DNA of 64,000 nt from NCBI GenBank assembly GCA_022647565.1, contig JALCLA010000001.1, positions 992,001 through 1,056,000 of the forward strand, read 5' to 3'. Both the position numbers and the translations under genes were made by a program. This stretch comes from Chiayiivirga sp. (GTDB lineage Bacteria > Pseudomonadota > Gammaproteobacteria > Xanthomonadales > Xanthomonadaceae). The notes beneath the pieces are model-generated. The model was not told where the DNA came from and did no database searches. It saw only the letters and a program-made list of their open reading frames with translations. Of this stretch, positions 29,766-39,202 are shown in pieces; position 1 is the first letter of the stretch; every line of letters begins with the position of its first letter.

Positions 29766-31788
29766 GTTGCAGTCTTCGCTCGGCGTCGCCCTGCTCGGTC
29801 GCGCCGATGCCGCCCGTGCTTCGCTACGCCGTGCCCTGGAAGACCTCGGCGTGCAGGTCGTGTTCGAGGGCGATCCCTCCGGCTTGCAGCCGGATCAGGT
29901 CCTGCAGGCCGGGCCGAGCGTGGTGCTGGTGAACCTGGGGTCGGGAGTCGAGGACGACATCGATCACCTCGACAGCCTGTTCGACAGCCCCGAGGTCAAT
30001 GTCGTCTTCAACGAGGCCGACGTCAGCAGCCAGCTGGAGGGTTGGGACCTGGCGCGCTGGGCCCGGCATCTTGCGGCCAAGATCACCGGTCGCGACGCCA
30101 CGATCCCGCCACCGCCACCGGGTGCCGAGCCGCTCACGGTACGCAATTTCATGCCGGTCCCCGGCGCGCCGCCCACGCCTGCCCAGCTCACCGTGGAGCG
30201 TCCGATCGAGGAGTTCATGATCGAGGCCGAGGAGCGGGTCGAGGACGTACCGTCCGACCACCTGCCCTATGCCAGCCCGAAGCGCGCGCCGGCGGTCGAC
30301 GAACCCGAACCCGAGTTCCACATTGATACGCACGAGGTCGAAGGTGCGCTCGCCCAGATCGGCGGGCCGGCGCCGACGGTGGAAGTGCGTGCGGTACCCG
30401 AGCCGGAGGTGCCCGAGATCATCGTGCACGAAGACGAGGCCGCCGAATTCGATGCCGGGCTGGACCTGGTGGCGCTCGACGCCGCGCTGGAGTTGGACAA
30501 CTCGCCGCCGCCAGCGACCGCTGGCAAGAGCGATGCCGCCTTGCTGGATGAGGCCCTCGCCGGCTACGCCATCGACTTCATCGAAGAGGCAGACGCGGAC
30601 TCCACCCCGGACGCGGCGGATGCATCCGATCGCGCCCCCCCGGCCGATCGAGCGAGTTTCGGCACGCTCACCTTGTCCGACGATGGCCTGGGGCTGGACG
30701 TCGACGAAGAGAACCTGCTTGATGACGACGTGGCGGCCTTGGCGGCGCAGCTCGACGCGATGCAGGACACGTCCAGGTCTGCGGTCGAAGACCTGCGCTT
30801 CGAGCCCGTGCCGGAAGATATCGCGCTCGAACCGATTGAGGAGCCGGTGGCGCCCGCCCGCGCCGCGGAGGCTGAGGTCACGGTCGAGTTGCCGGTGCCA
30901 GCGGCTGTGGCCAAACCCTCGTTCGGCCTGCTCGACCTTGCGCCGCTCGACATGGACTTCACCTCGCCGCCGACGACTGCCGCTGCGGCGCCGAGTGCGA
31001 TTCCAGAATTCGATTTCGGCAATCTCAACCTGAGTCTGGAACCCACCGAAGAAGAACTGCTTGCCGCTGCGCCCGCCGCCAAGCGCGCAGGTGCCACGTA
31101 CCTGGACCTGCGTGGTCTGGATTCCGATACCAATGCCGACTTGCGGCCTGCAGCGGCCGTGGATGCCTTGTTGGCCGAGATGGATCTGGGCCCCGCCGCT
31201 GCGTCGAATTTGGGATCGCAAGCCATTCCCCGCGTGATCGTGCTCGGTGCCTCGATCGGTGGCCCGGATGCCGTTCGAACCTTCCTCGGCGGCATTCCGG
31301 AAGGATTCCCGGCCCTGTTCCTGCTGGTGCAACATCTGGAGAACGGTTTCTTCGAGCGACTTGCACAGCAATTGCAGAAGTCGGCGAAACTGCCGGTGCG
31401 GGTCCCGGATCCGGCCACGCCTGCGCGCGCGGGCGAGATCCTGGTGATCCCGGCGCAACAGCGCGTCAGGATCGAAACCGATGGGCAGATCACGCTCGGC
31501 GAACACCTTGCGCCGCCCAAGTACACGCCGAGCATCGATGACGTGCTGCGCGATACCGCGGACCGCTTCGGCAGCGCCGCCACCGCGATCATCTTCAGCG
31601 GCATGGCAGGCGATGCGATCGAAGGCGCGGTTTACCTCACCAGCCTCGGCGGCGAGGTGTGGGCGCAGGACCCGTCGTCCTGCGTGGTGAGTTCGATGGT
31701 GGACGGCGCGCGCGCGCGCGGTGTGGTCGAGTTCCTCGGCTCGCCGCGTGAATTGGCCGAGCGCTGCGTTGAGAAGTACGGCAAATAG
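29749..31788 (+). CDS. chpB: Methylesterase ChpB with degenerate receiver and long acidic linker
   Basis: The 679-residue protein ends in a CheB methylesterase domain (about 490-675) with catalytic Ser502 in GASIGG, His529 in LVQHLE and Asp622 in GMAGDAIEG. It would remove methyl groups from PilJ. Residues 1-110 look like a receiver fold without an obvious phospho-acceptor site (VVLVNLGSGVEDD). The middle (about 150-480) is a low-complexity Asp/Glu/Ala/Pro-rich linker. It starts with GTG inside the chpA end, suggesting coupling. Typical CheB proteins are about 350 residues, so the linker is unusual. Confidence 0.9.
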   Translation: MAAPARLQSSLGVALLGRADAARASLRRALEDLGVQVVFEGDPSGLQPDQVLQAGPSVVLVNLGSGVEDDIDHLDSLFDSPEVNVVFNEADVSSQLEGWDLARWARHLAAKITGRDATIPPPPPGAEPLTVRNFMPVPGAPPTPAQLTVERPIEEFMIEAEERVEDVPSDHLPYASPKRAPAVDEPEPEFHIDTHEVEGALAQIGGPAPTVEVRAVPEPEVPEIIVHEDEAAEFDAGLDLVALDAALELDNSPPPATAGKSDAALLDEALAGYAIDFIEEADADSTPDAADASDRAPPADRASFGTLTLSDDGLGLDVDEENLLDDDVAALAAQLDAMQDTSRSAVEDLRFEPVPEDIALEPIEEPVAPARAAEAEVTVELPVPAAVAKPSFGLLDLAPLDMDFTSPPTTAAAAPSAIPEFDFGNLNLSLEPTEEELLAAAPAAKRAGATYLDLRGLDSDTNADLRPAAAVDALLAEMDLGPAAASNLGSQAIPRVIVLGASIGGPDAVRTFLGGIPEGFPALFLLVQHLENGFFERLAQQLQKSAKLPVRVPDPATPARAGEILVIPAQQRVRIETDGQITLGEHLAPPKYTPSIDDVLRDTADRFGSAATAIIFSGMAGDAIEGAVYLTSLGGEVWAQDPSSCVVSSMVDGARARGVVEFLGSPRELAERCVEKYGK

Positions 31789-31802
31789 GCGAGCAGGCAT
31801 CC

Positions 31803-32285
31803 ATGAGCAACCAGCCCGACATCCGCGGCGTCATGATCCAGGTGACAGGTGGCCGCGTGTTGCTGCCCAATGCCACCGTCTCGGAGGTGATCACCTTCGC
31901 CCTGCCCGAAGCCGTCGCCAACGCGCCGGACTGGCTGCTTGGTCGAATCCGCTGGCGCGGCTGGCGGCTGCCGCTGGTGTCGTTTGCGCGACTGGCCGGT
32001 TATGCCGATTCCGAAGGCGAACTCGGCGCCAAGGTGGTGGTGCTGAAGGCCCTCGGTGGCAATCCCAAGCTGCCCTTCTTCGCCATGCTGACCCAGGGCT
32101 TCCCGCGCCTGGTGACGGTGCAGGCCGATCAGTTGCTCGACGACGCCGAGGCCGAATCCGAACTCGGCGGCATGCAGCGCCCGGGCGTGCTCAATCCGGT
32201 GCTGCTGCGCGATGACCCGGCAGTCGTGCCGGATCTCGCGCAGATCGAAAGCCTGATCGCAGACGCCCTGGCACAGGCGGCCTGA
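31803..32285 (+). CDS. chpC: CheW-like protein ChpC
   Basis: The 160-residue CheW-like protein has the pattern IRGVMIQVTGGRVLLPNATV, then WLLGRIRWRGWRLPLVSF. It lies 14 bp after chpB, the position of chpC in Pseudomonas, and probably links an additional receptor to ChpA. It is the last gene of the cluster and is convergent with rsmE. Confidence 0.88.
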   Translation: MSNQPDIRGVMIQVTGGRVLLPNATVSEVITFALPEAVANAPDWLLGRIRWRGWRLPLVSFARLAGYADSEGELGAKVVVLKALGGNPKLPFFAMLTQGFPRLVTVQADQLLDDAEAESELGGMQRPGVLNPVLLRDDPAVVPDLAQIESLIADALAQAA

Positions 32286-32288
32286 AGC

Positions 32289-33068
32289 TCAGCGAAAGTC
32301 ACCGTACAGGGCTTGCAGGGCGGCGATTGCGGCGAGCCCCGCGGTCTCGGTGCGCAGCACGCGCGGCCCCAGGCGCAGCCCGCGGAATCCCGCCGCGCGC
32401 AGTGCGCCCAGGTCACGCTCGCCCAGGCCACCTTCCGGGCCGATCACCAGGGTCACCGAGGCGTCGGCGCCGAGCCCAAGTTCAGTCAGCGCGCACTCGG
32501 CCTCGGGCTCCAGGTACCACCCGGCTTCGCCCGCGTCCGCCAACCAGTCGCGCAAGGCCAGCGGCGGCGCGAGTTCGGGCAGGCGTGCGCGCCCGCACTG
32601 TTCGCAGGCGGCGGCGACTACCCCACGCCAATGCACCGAGCGCTTCTCGCCGCGCTCGGCATCGAGCTTGACCTCGCTGCGCTCGGTGCTGATCGGCACG
32701 ATCCTGGAAACACCCAGTTCCGTGGCCTTCTGCAGCACCAGGTCCATCTTCTCGCCGCGCGCCAGGCCTTGCGCCAGGGTAATGCGCAGGGCCGACTCGT
32801 TGTGCCGCTCGTGCCGGGCCATGACTTCCACTTCCGCGCCACGCTTGCCCAGGCTCACCAGGCGCGCTTCGTAGTCGGCGCCATCGCCGTTGAACACGAT
32901 GCAGGCGTCGCCCAGGCCGAGTCGCAGCACCCGCACGAGGTGCGCGGTGGCGTTCTCGGGCAGCGTGGTGAATCCGCCAACCGCCAACGGAGCTTCCAGG
33001 TAGGTGCGGCTGAGGCCGCTCCCGGTCCGGTCCTTCCGGCCATTCGGACCGTCTGTCCTCAGGCGCAT
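32289..33068 (-). CDS. rsmE: 16S rRNA (uracil1498-N3)-methyltransferase RsmE
   Basis: The enzyme (about 259 residues) methylates U1498 of 16S rRNA. It has the SPOUT-type C-terminal knot: VTLVIGPEGGLGERDL and GLRLGPRVLRTETAGLAAI, plus KATELGVSRIVPISTERSEV in the middle. The ATG at 33068 lies inside the end of bioA. It adds about 20 residues before the usual family start at TYLEAPLAVGGF, where no good start codon exists. Confidence 0.94.
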   Translation of the reverse strand: MRLRTDGPNGRKDRTGSGLSRTYLEAPLAVGGFTTLPENATAHLVRVLRLGLGDACIVFNGDGADYEARLVSLGKRGAEVEVMARHERHNESALRITLAQGLARGEKMDLVLQKATELGVSRIVPISTERSEVKLDAERGEKRSVHWRGVVAAACEQCGRARLPELAPPLALRDWLADAGEAGWYLEPEAECALTELGLGADASVTLVIGPEGGLGERDLGALRAAGFRGLRLGPRVLRTETAGLAAIAALQALYGDFR

Positions 33069-34432
33069 GCGCGCTGCACCGCGTCGATGGCGGAAGCGGT
33101 CACCGTGGCCAGGGTCTGCAATTCGGCTTCCTCGATGCAATAGGGCGGCATCCAGTACAGCACGTCACCGAGCGGGCGCAACAGTACGCCGCGTTCCAGT
33201 GCGTGCCGATACGCGACGAGGCCGGCGCGCCGCGCCGGATCCAGCGCGGCACGCGTGTGCTTGTCCGCTACCAGTTCGATCGCGAGGATCATCCCAGCCT
33301 GGCGCACTTCGCCCACGTGCCCGTGAGCTGCCAGCGGCGCGGCCAGTTCCCGCATGCGAGCCGCGGTGCGCACGTTGCGTGCCAGCACCTCGTCGCTGCG
33401 GAAGATGGCAAGCGAGGCCAGCGCCGCGGCGCAGGCCAGCGGGTTGCCGGTGTAGCTGTGCGAATGCAGGAAGGCGCGCTCGCGTGTGTCGTCGAGGAAA
33501 TCCTCGTACACGGACTGCGTGGCGAGCACGGCCGACAGCGGCATGAAGCCGCCGGTGAGGCCCTTCGACAGGCACAACAGGTCGGGCTGGATGCCCGCCT
33601 GTTCGCACGCGAACAGGGTGCCGGTGCGACCGAATCCGACCGCGATCTCGTCCGCGATCAGGTCCACACCGTGCGCGTCGCACAGCGCGCGCGCGCGGCG
33701 CAGGTAGGCCGGATGGTGCATGCGCATGCCGCCGGCGCATTGCACCAGCGGCTCAAGGATGAGCGCACAAACGGTGCCGGCGTGCGCTTGCAGCAGGGAT
33801 TCCAGCGCCGCTGCAGCGCGCAGCGCGCAGGCCTCGGCATCCTCCCCATCGAGCGCGTTCCAGGCATCGGGCGAGGGCGCGAAGATCGGTTCGATCATCA
33901 AGGGTGCGTAGACGCGGCGGTAGAGAGGGATGTCGGTGACGCCGAGTGCGCCGAGGGTCTCGCCGTGGTAGCCGTTGGCGAGCGCGATGAAGCGGGAACG
34001 CGTCGCTTCGCCGCGATTGCGACGGCGGTGGAAACTCATCTTCAGCGCCACTTCCACCGCGGCCGAACCATTGTCCGCAAAGAACACCTTGGCCAGCGGT
34101 GCCCGCCCCGGCTCGCGTGGCGCGAGTCGCAGCAGGTCTTCCGCCAGCCGGATCGCCGGCTCATGTCCGAAGCCGGCCAGGATCACCTGTTCCAGGCGCG
34201 AGGCCTGGGCGGCAATCGCGGCCGCGATGCGCGGCTCGGCATGGCCGAACAGGTTGGTCCACCAACTCGACACCGCATCGAGATAGCGCCGGCCGTCGAA
34301 ACCTTCCAGCCACACCCCGCGCCCGGCGCGGATCGGCACCAGCGGTAACGTTTCCGGGTGCTCGCGCATCTGGGTGCAGGGGTGCCAGAGCACCCGCAGG
34401 TCGCGCTCGCGCCACTGGCCGGCTTCGTCCAT
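33059..34432 (-). CDS. bioA: Adenosylmethionine-8-amino-7-oxononanoate aminotransferase BioA
   Basis: The 457-residue PLP enzyme makes DAPA in biotin synthesis using SAM as amino donor. Visible are LWHPCTQMREHPETLPLVPI at the start, YLDAVSSWWTNLFGHAEP, ANGYHGETLGALGVTD, DEIAVGFGRTGTLFACEQAG and the PLP lysine in CLSKGLTGGFMPLSAV. It overlaps rsmE by 10 bp and is divergent from gspG with only 33 bp between starts. Confidence 0.96.
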   Translation of the reverse strand: MDEAGQWRERDLRVLWHPCTQMREHPETLPLVPIRAGRGVWLEGFDGRRYLDAVSSWWTNLFGHAEPRIAAAIAAQASRLEQVILAGFGHEPAIRLAEDLLRLAPREPGRAPLAKVFFADNGSAAVEVALKMSFHRRRNRGEATRSRFIALANGYHGETLGALGVTDIPLYRRVYAPLMIEPIFAPSPDAWNALDGEDAEACALRAAAALESLLQAHAGTVCALILEPLVQCAGGMRMHHPAYLRRARALCDAHGVDLIADEIAVGFGRTGTLFACEQAGIQPDLLCLSKGLTGGFMPLSAVLATQSVYEDFLDDTRERAFLHSHSYTGNPLACAAALASLAIFRSDEVLARNVRTAARMRELAAPLAAHGHVGEVRQAGMILAIELVADKHTRAALDPARRAGLVAYRHALERGVLLRPLGDVLYWMPPYCIEEAELQTLATVTASAIDAVQRACA

Positions 34433-34465
34433 TAAGATCGCCGCATCGCTTGCAGGGTGTTCGCA

Positions 34466-34969
34466 ATGATCCGCAGTCCCCGTTCCGCTGTCCATGCGCC
34501 GATGTGCGCGCCGCGCCGCCCCCTGCGCCGTGCGCGCGCTGCTGTGCCCTCCGTGCCGCGCGGCTTCACCCTGATCGAAGTGCTGGTCGTGGTGGTGATC
34601 CTCGGCATTCTCGCGGCCGTCGTGGTGCCTCGTTTCTTCGACAAGCCTGGCGAGGCACGCCAGGCGCGCGCCAAGGTCGATGTGCAGGCACTGGTCACGG
34701 CCCTGAACCTGTACCGGCTCGACAACTTCTCCTACCCCAGCACCGAGCAGGGCTTGCAGGCCCTGGTGCAGAAGCCGGGCGGCTCGCCCGAGCCGCGCAG
34801 CTGGAAGCAGGGCGGCTACGTCGATCGGCTGCCGCAGGACCCCTGGGGTCGCGACTACGTGTTCCTGAGTCCGGGCCAGCGCGGCGAGATCGACGTGTAC
34901 TCGCTCGGCCTCGACGGCCAGCCTGGCGGCGAGGGCGAAGACGCGGACGTGGGCAACTGGGGCGAGTGA
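34466..34969 (+). CDS. gspG: Type II secretion major pseudopilin GspG
   Basis: The 167-residue protein has an unusually long basic leader ending in VPRG, followed by the prepilin cleavage/methylation site FTLIEVLVVVVILGILAAVV. The C-terminal half has YPSTEQGLQALV and DPWGRDYVFLSPG with the family's calcium-site region. It forms the body of the type II pseudopilus after PilD processing. A GTG at 34457 is an alternative start. gspH-N follow. Confidence 0.94.
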   Translation: MIRSPRSAVHAPMCAPRRPLRRARAAVPSVPRGFTLIEVLVVVVILGILAAVVVPRFFDKPGEARQARAKVDVQALVTALNLYRLDNFSYPSTEQGLQALVQKPGGSPEPRSWKQGGYVDRLPQDPWGRDYVFLSPGQRGEIDVYSLGLDGQPGGEGEDADVGNWGE

Positions 34970-35015
34970 GGCTTCCGGAATCGTTGCGCTGACTGAACCA
35001 TCGAGGCCGGGATCC

Positions 35016-35519
35016 GTGCGCAGCCGCGGTTTCACCCTGATCGAACTCCTGGTCGTCATCGTGATCGCCGCGGTGCTGGTCGCAACCCTGGTGCTGGCCG
35101 CGGGCGGCAGCGGTTCGCGCACCCTCGAGAACGCGGCGCGACGCCAGCACGGGCTGGTCGCGCTCGCCTGCGAGCGCGCGCTGCTGGCCGGACGCGACAT
35201 CGGCTTCGCCGCCACGCGCGAAGGCATGCGCTACGGCTATTTCCTGGGTGATGGTTGGCGCCCGCTGGGCAGCGACGGCAGCGACGAGTTGCGCGCGCGA
35301 CCCTGGGGCGATGGCGTCGAGGTCACGCTGGAGCGCGATGGCGAAGTCGTGACGCCAGCCGAACAGGTGCCGGCTGAGGCCGATTTCGCGTGCTTCTCGT
35401 CCGGCGAACTCACGCCCTTCCGGATCGACTTGCGCCGCTCCGACGTGGCACAGGCCTGGCGCCTGGAAGGTCAGCTCGATGGGAAACTGACCCTGACGAT
35501 GCTTGACGATGCGCGCTAG
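35016..35519 (+). CDS. gspH: Type II secretion minor pseudopilin GspH
   Basis: The 167-residue pseudopilin starts with GTG and has a short leader MRSRG followed by FTLIELLVVIVIAAVLVATL. The C-terminus is weakly conserved, with YGYFLGDGW as the usual GspH beta region. It overlaps gspI by 11 bp. Confidence 0.9.
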   Translation: MRSRGFTLIELLVVIVIAAVLVATLVLAAGGSGSRTLENAARRQHGLVALACERALLAGRDIGFAATREGMRYGYFLGDGWRPLGSDGSDELRARPWGDGVEVTLERDGEVVTPAEQVPAEADFACFSSGELTPFRIDLRRSDVAQAWRLEGQLDGKLTLTMLDDAR

Positions 35520-35904
35520 GCCTGCCGGCTTCACCCTGCTCGAGGTGCTGGTCGCGATCCTGCTGCTCGCGCTCGCGCTCACCGCGCTGGTGCGGCTCGC
35601 GGGGCTGGAGGCACGCGCCACGGCGCAACTGCGCGACAGCACGTTCGCGCAATGGGTGGCGGCGAACGCGCTGGCGGAGGCACGCTTGCGCGGCATTCCC
35701 GCCGCCGGTTCACGCGATGAAGGCGAAGCCACGCTGGGACCGCGTCGCTGGCGCTGGCGCCTGCAGGCGCAGGCCACCGAGGAACCCGACATCGTGCGCC
35801 TCGAAGTGCAGGTGTTTGCCGCCGATGATGCCGAGGTGCGCGCGCGTGGCGATGCGGCCTTGGCGGTCGCCAGTCTCACCGGCTTCGCCGGAGGCACGCG
35901 ATGA
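35509..35904 (+). CDS. gspI: Type II secretion minor pseudopilin GspI
   Basis: The 131-residue pseudopilin has leader MRARPAG and FTLLEVLVAILLLALALTAL. QWVAANALAEARL is the characteristic GspI helix region. It forms the pseudopilus tip with GspJ and GspK. An in-frame TTG at 35503 is an alternative start. The stop overlaps the gspJ start. Confidence 0.92.
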   Translation: MRARPAGFTLLEVLVAILLLALALTALVRLAGLEARATAQLRDSTFAQWVAANALAEARLRGIPAAGSRDEGEATLGPRRWRWRLQAQATEEPDIVRLEVQVFAADDAEVRARGDAALAVASLTGFAGGTR

Positions 35905-36530
35905 CGCATCGTTGCCGCCGCCGGTCCGCCGCGCGATCGCGGTCCGCAGGCTTCACCCTGGTGGAGATGCTGGTGGCGGTGGCGATCTTCGCGCTGGCCT
36001 CGGCCCTGGCCTATGGCGGCCTCGCGGCGCTGCTGCGGGCGCGGACCCAACTCGACGCCGAAAACGAGCGACTTGGCCGCCTCCAGTTCGCCATCGGTCT
36101 GGTCGAGCGTGACTTGCGCGGTTTCGTGCCGCGCGCGATCCGCGATGGCTACGGTGCGCCGCTGCCGGCCCTGGGCGGAACTCGTGAGGGCATCGAGTTC
36201 AGTCGCCTCGGCCTCGCCAATGCCCTGGCCTTGCCGCGCGCCGAAATCGAGCGCGTCGGGTATCGCCTGCAGCAGGACCGGCTGCAGCGCCTGCGCTATC
36301 CGGTGCTGGATCGCAGCCCGGGCAGCGTGCCGCAGGTCGACGAGTTGCTGGATGGGGTCGAGTCGATCGACTTCGATTACGTGGCAGCCGATGGGCGCGA
36401 ACTGGCGCAATGGCCCGCGCCGCGCGCGAACCCGGATTCACCCCCACGCGCCGTGGCATTCACTTTGACGCTGTCCGACTACGGCCCGATCCGCCGCGTG
36501 CTGGAACTGCCCGACGAGGCCGCGCCATGA
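35901..36530 (+). CDS. gspJ: Type II secretion minor pseudopilin GspJ
   Basis: The 209-residue pseudopilin has leader MTHRCRRRSAARSRSAG and FTLVEMLVAVAIFALASALA. LQFAIGLVERDLRGFVPRAI is the GspJ signature region. It overlaps both gspI and gspK by 4 bp, in the standard order. Confidence 0.93.
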   Translation: MTHRCRRRSAARSRSAGFTLVEMLVAVAIFALASALAYGGLAALLRARTQLDAENERLGRLQFAIGLVERDLRGFVPRAIRDGYGAPLPALGGTREGIEFSRLGLANALALPRAEIERVGYRLQQDRLQRLRYPVLDRSPGSVPQVDELLDGVESIDFDYVAADGRELAQWPAPRANPDSPPRAVAFTLTLSDYGPIRRVLELPDEAAP

Positions 36531-37462
36531 CGGCGCGCGTGCCACCCAGGCGCGAGCGCGGCGTGGCGCTGATCGCTGCCGTGCTCGTGGTGGCGCTCGC
36601 CACCGTGCTGGTGGCGGCCATGCTCGATCGCGGCGAGGCCGCGCGCGCCCGCACCCGCAACATCCTGCGCGCCGAGCAGGGCTGGCAACTGATGCGCGGC
36701 CTCGAAGGCTGGGCGGCCCTCGCGCTGCGCCGCGACGCGGAACACAATGGCGTCGATGCGAACGACGACGTCTGGGCGCAGCCGCTGCCGCCGCTGGACC
36801 TGCCCGAGGCGCGCATCCAGGGCCGATTGCGCGAACTCGGCGGCTGCTTCAACCTCAATTCGATGCAGCAGGGCGGGGTTGAGAACGCCGCCGCGGTGGC
36901 ACGCTTCGAACGCTTGCTGCGCGCGCTGAAGCTCGATCCGCGCATCGCCGCCCAAGCGCGCGACTGGATCGACGCCGACGTGACTCCGACCACCAATGGC
37001 GTGGAAGACATGAGCCTGATGCTGCGCGTGCCGCCGTATCGGGCGGCCAACCGGGCCTATGCCCACGTGTCGGAGTTGCGCCTGCTGCCGGCGGTGGATG
37101 CCGAGGTCTACGCCGTGCTGGCGCCGCAGGTGTGCGCCTTGCCGGCGAACACGCCGATGAACCTCAATACCGCCACCGTGCAGGGCTGGATGAGCCTGAT
37201 GGAGGAGATCGGGCCAAGCCAGGCGCGGCAGCTTGCGCGCGACGGGCGCGCACGCTACACCGAAGCCGGCATGCTGAACACGGAAATGCAACGCCTCGGG
37301 CTGCCGCCGCTGGTGCTCGGCAACGAACTGGGCTTCAGCAGCCGCTACTTCCTGCTCGAAGCCGAGATCGTTTCCGACGGCATCCCCTACCTCTACACCA
37401 GCCTGCTGCAGCGTTCGCCCGATGGCGCAAGGGTGCTGTCACGCAGGCGCGGGCGCGGCTGA
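36527..37462 (+). CDS. gspK: Type II secretion pseudopilin-tip protein GspK
   Basis: The 311-residue protein begins MTARVPPRRERG, then VALIAAVLVVALATVLVAAM. It lacks the Glu at +5 of the mature protein, as expected for GspK. FNLNSMQQGG and NTPMNLNTATVQ are typical of the large GspK globular domain. It caps the pseudopilus. Confidence 0.93.
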   Translation: MTARVPPRRERGVALIAAVLVVALATVLVAAMLDRGEAARARTRNILRAEQGWQLMRGLEGWAALALRRDAEHNGVDANDDVWAQPLPPLDLPEARIQGRLRELGGCFNLNSMQQGGVENAAAVARFERLLRALKLDPRIAAQARDWIDADVTPTTNGVEDMSLMLRVPPYRAANRAYAHVSELRLLPAVDAEVYAVLAPQVCALPANTPMNLNTATVQGWMSLMEEIGPSQARQLARDGRARYTEAGMLNTEMQRLGLPPLVLGNELGFSSRYFLLEAEIVSDGIPYLYTSLLQRSPDGARVLSRRRGRG

Positions 37463-37535
37463 GGCGGCGTCCGCCGCTATGGGCAGGCGGACGAGCCCGG
37501 CTCTACAATCCTCGCTTCCGTGTGATCCGAACCGC

Positions 37536-38705
37536 ATGACCTCCACGCACCTCATCCGACTGCATCCCGATGGCGCGGCCGAATGGCTCGCGTTGGGCGG
37601 CGATGGACGCGTGCTGTCCGGGCCGCAAGCGGGCTTGCCCGAGGCCCGCGCCGAACAGGTCACGGTGCTGCTGCCGGGCGAAGACGTGCTGCTGCTGCGC
37701 GCTCCGCGCGTGGCGCGCCAGCGCCGCCAGCTCAAACAGGCCGTGCCCTACGCCATCGAGGAGCAACTCGCGGCGCCGGTGGAACAGTTGCATGTGGCCT
37801 TGGAAGAAGGCGGCGCCGCCGAAGATCTCGCGGTTGCGGTGGTGGCCCAGGCCACGATGGAACGCCATCTCGCGCCGCTGCGCGCTGCCGGCATCGAGCC
37901 CGATCGCATCTTGCCCGAAGCCGCGCTGCTGCCCTGGCAGGCGGGCGAAGCCACGGTCTGGGTCGATGGCAAGCGCGCCATGCTCCGCCACGGACCGAGC
38001 GCCGCCTTCGCGGGCCTCGTGGGGGAACTGCGCGACTGGTGGCGACTGCTCGCCGCCGGCGAGCAGGCACCGACGCGGGTGCGATGGATCGGCGCCGCGG
38101 TCGATGCCGGTATCAACGTGCCAATCGAACGCGAGGAAGCGGGAACTCCCTTGCGCTGGCTCGCCGCGCACCTGGGCGCCGCCGCGGTGCCGAACCTGGC
38201 GCAGGGCCGGCATGCGCCGCGACGTGCGCGCGAGGGCGCGAACCGCCTGTGGCGCTGGGCCGCCATCCTCGCCTTCGCCGCCGTGTGCGCGGGATTTGCA
38301 CAGCTCGCGTTCGAACGCGCACAACTGCAATCCCGCCATGCGACGCTGCGCGGCGAGATGGAGCAGTTGCTGCGCGCGGCACTGCCCGGCGTCACTCGCG
38401 TGGTCGATCCCAAGGCCCAGCTCGCGGCCGAATACGCACGCCTCGGACGCGGCGGCGGCGAGGGCGTGCTGCCGCTGCTGGCGCGCATCGCGCCGGTGGT
38501 GTCGGGCAGCGGGCGCTACACCCTCGATGGAATGGAATACCGCAATGGCGCGCTGGAACTGGTGATCCGCGGGCCCGATGTCGCGACCCTCGACAACCTG
38601 CGCGAAACCCTCGCCGCCATGGCCCTGCAAGTGGAACTCACCTCGGTGAACCCGGGCAGCGGCGGCGTGGAAGGCCGCCTGCGGATCAAGGCGGATCGCG
38701 CATGA
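37536..38705 (+). CDS. gspL: Type II secretion inner-membrane protein GspL
   Basis: The 389-residue protein has an actin-like cytoplasmic domain (LLPGEDVLLLRAP, QAVPYAIEEQLAAPVEQLHV), a single membrane helix near residues 245-265 (LWRWAAILAFAAVCAGFAQL) and a periplasmic ferredoxin-like domain. It anchors the GspE ATPase, which is not encoded here. A 73-bp gap with a GCGGC/GCCGC hairpin separates it from gspK. Confidence 0.93.
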   Translation: MTSTHLIRLHPDGAAEWLALGGDGRVLSGPQAGLPEARAEQVTVLLPGEDVLLLRAPRVARQRRQLKQAVPYAIEEQLAAPVEQLHVALEEGGAAEDLAVAVVAQATMERHLAPLRAAGIEPDRILPEAALLPWQAGEATVWVDGKRAMLRHGPSAAFAGLVGELRDWWRLLAAGEQAPTRVRWIGAAVDAGINVPIEREEAGTPLRWLAAHLGAAAVPNLAQGRHAPRRAREGANRLWRWAAILAFAAVCAGFAQLAFERAQLQSRHATLRGEMEQLLRAALPGVTRVVDPKAQLAAEYARLGRGGGEGVLPLLARIAPVVSGSGRYTLDGMEYRNGALELVIRGPDVATLDNLRETLAAMALQVELTSVNPGSGGVEGRLRIKADRA

Positions 38706-39202
38706 ACACGATCCAACAGCGCTGGGAGGCGCTTGCGTCGCGCGAGCAGCTCACCCTGGGCCTTGGCGCGATGGCACTGCTGCTGATCCTGGGTTACGTC
38801 CTGCTCTGGGAGCCGCTGGCGCAATCGCGCGACGACTGGCGCACCCGCGTCGTGTCCAGCGAGTCCGACCTTGCCTGGATGCGGGCCGCAGCGCCGCGGG
38901 TGCAGGCCAATCGTGGCACCGATGTCCCGGCGGGTATGCGCGACAACCGCTCGCTGCTGGCGCGGGTCGACGCAAGCGCACGCGAGGCAGGCCTTGGCGG
39001 CGTGCTGTTGCGGGTCGAGCCAGTCAGCAGCGGACAGGTCCGGGTGCAGTTCGAGCGTGCCGGCTTCGATGCCCTGGTGCGCTGGCTGGAGGACCTCTCC
39101 ACTCGCTACGGCACCCGGGTCACCGAACTCTCGGCCACGCGCAGCGAAGGCGTCGGCCTGGTGGACGCGCGCCTGAGCCTCGACGAAGCGGGTCCGCCGT
39201 AG
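38702..39202 (+). CDS. gspM: Type II secretion protein GspM
   Basis: The 166-residue bitopic protein has one membrane helix near residues 21-37 (GLGAMALLLILGYVLLWEP) and a small periplasmic domain that pairs with GspL. The start overlaps the gspL stop by 4 bp. Confidence 0.9.
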   Translation: MNTIQQRWEALASREQLTLGLGAMALLLILGYVLLWEPLAQSRDDWRTRVVSSESDLAWMRAAAPRVQANRGTDVPAGMRDNRSLLARVDASAREAGLGGVLLRVEPVSSGQVRVQFERAGFDALVRWLEDLSTRYGTRVTELSATRSEGVGLVDARLSLDEAGPP

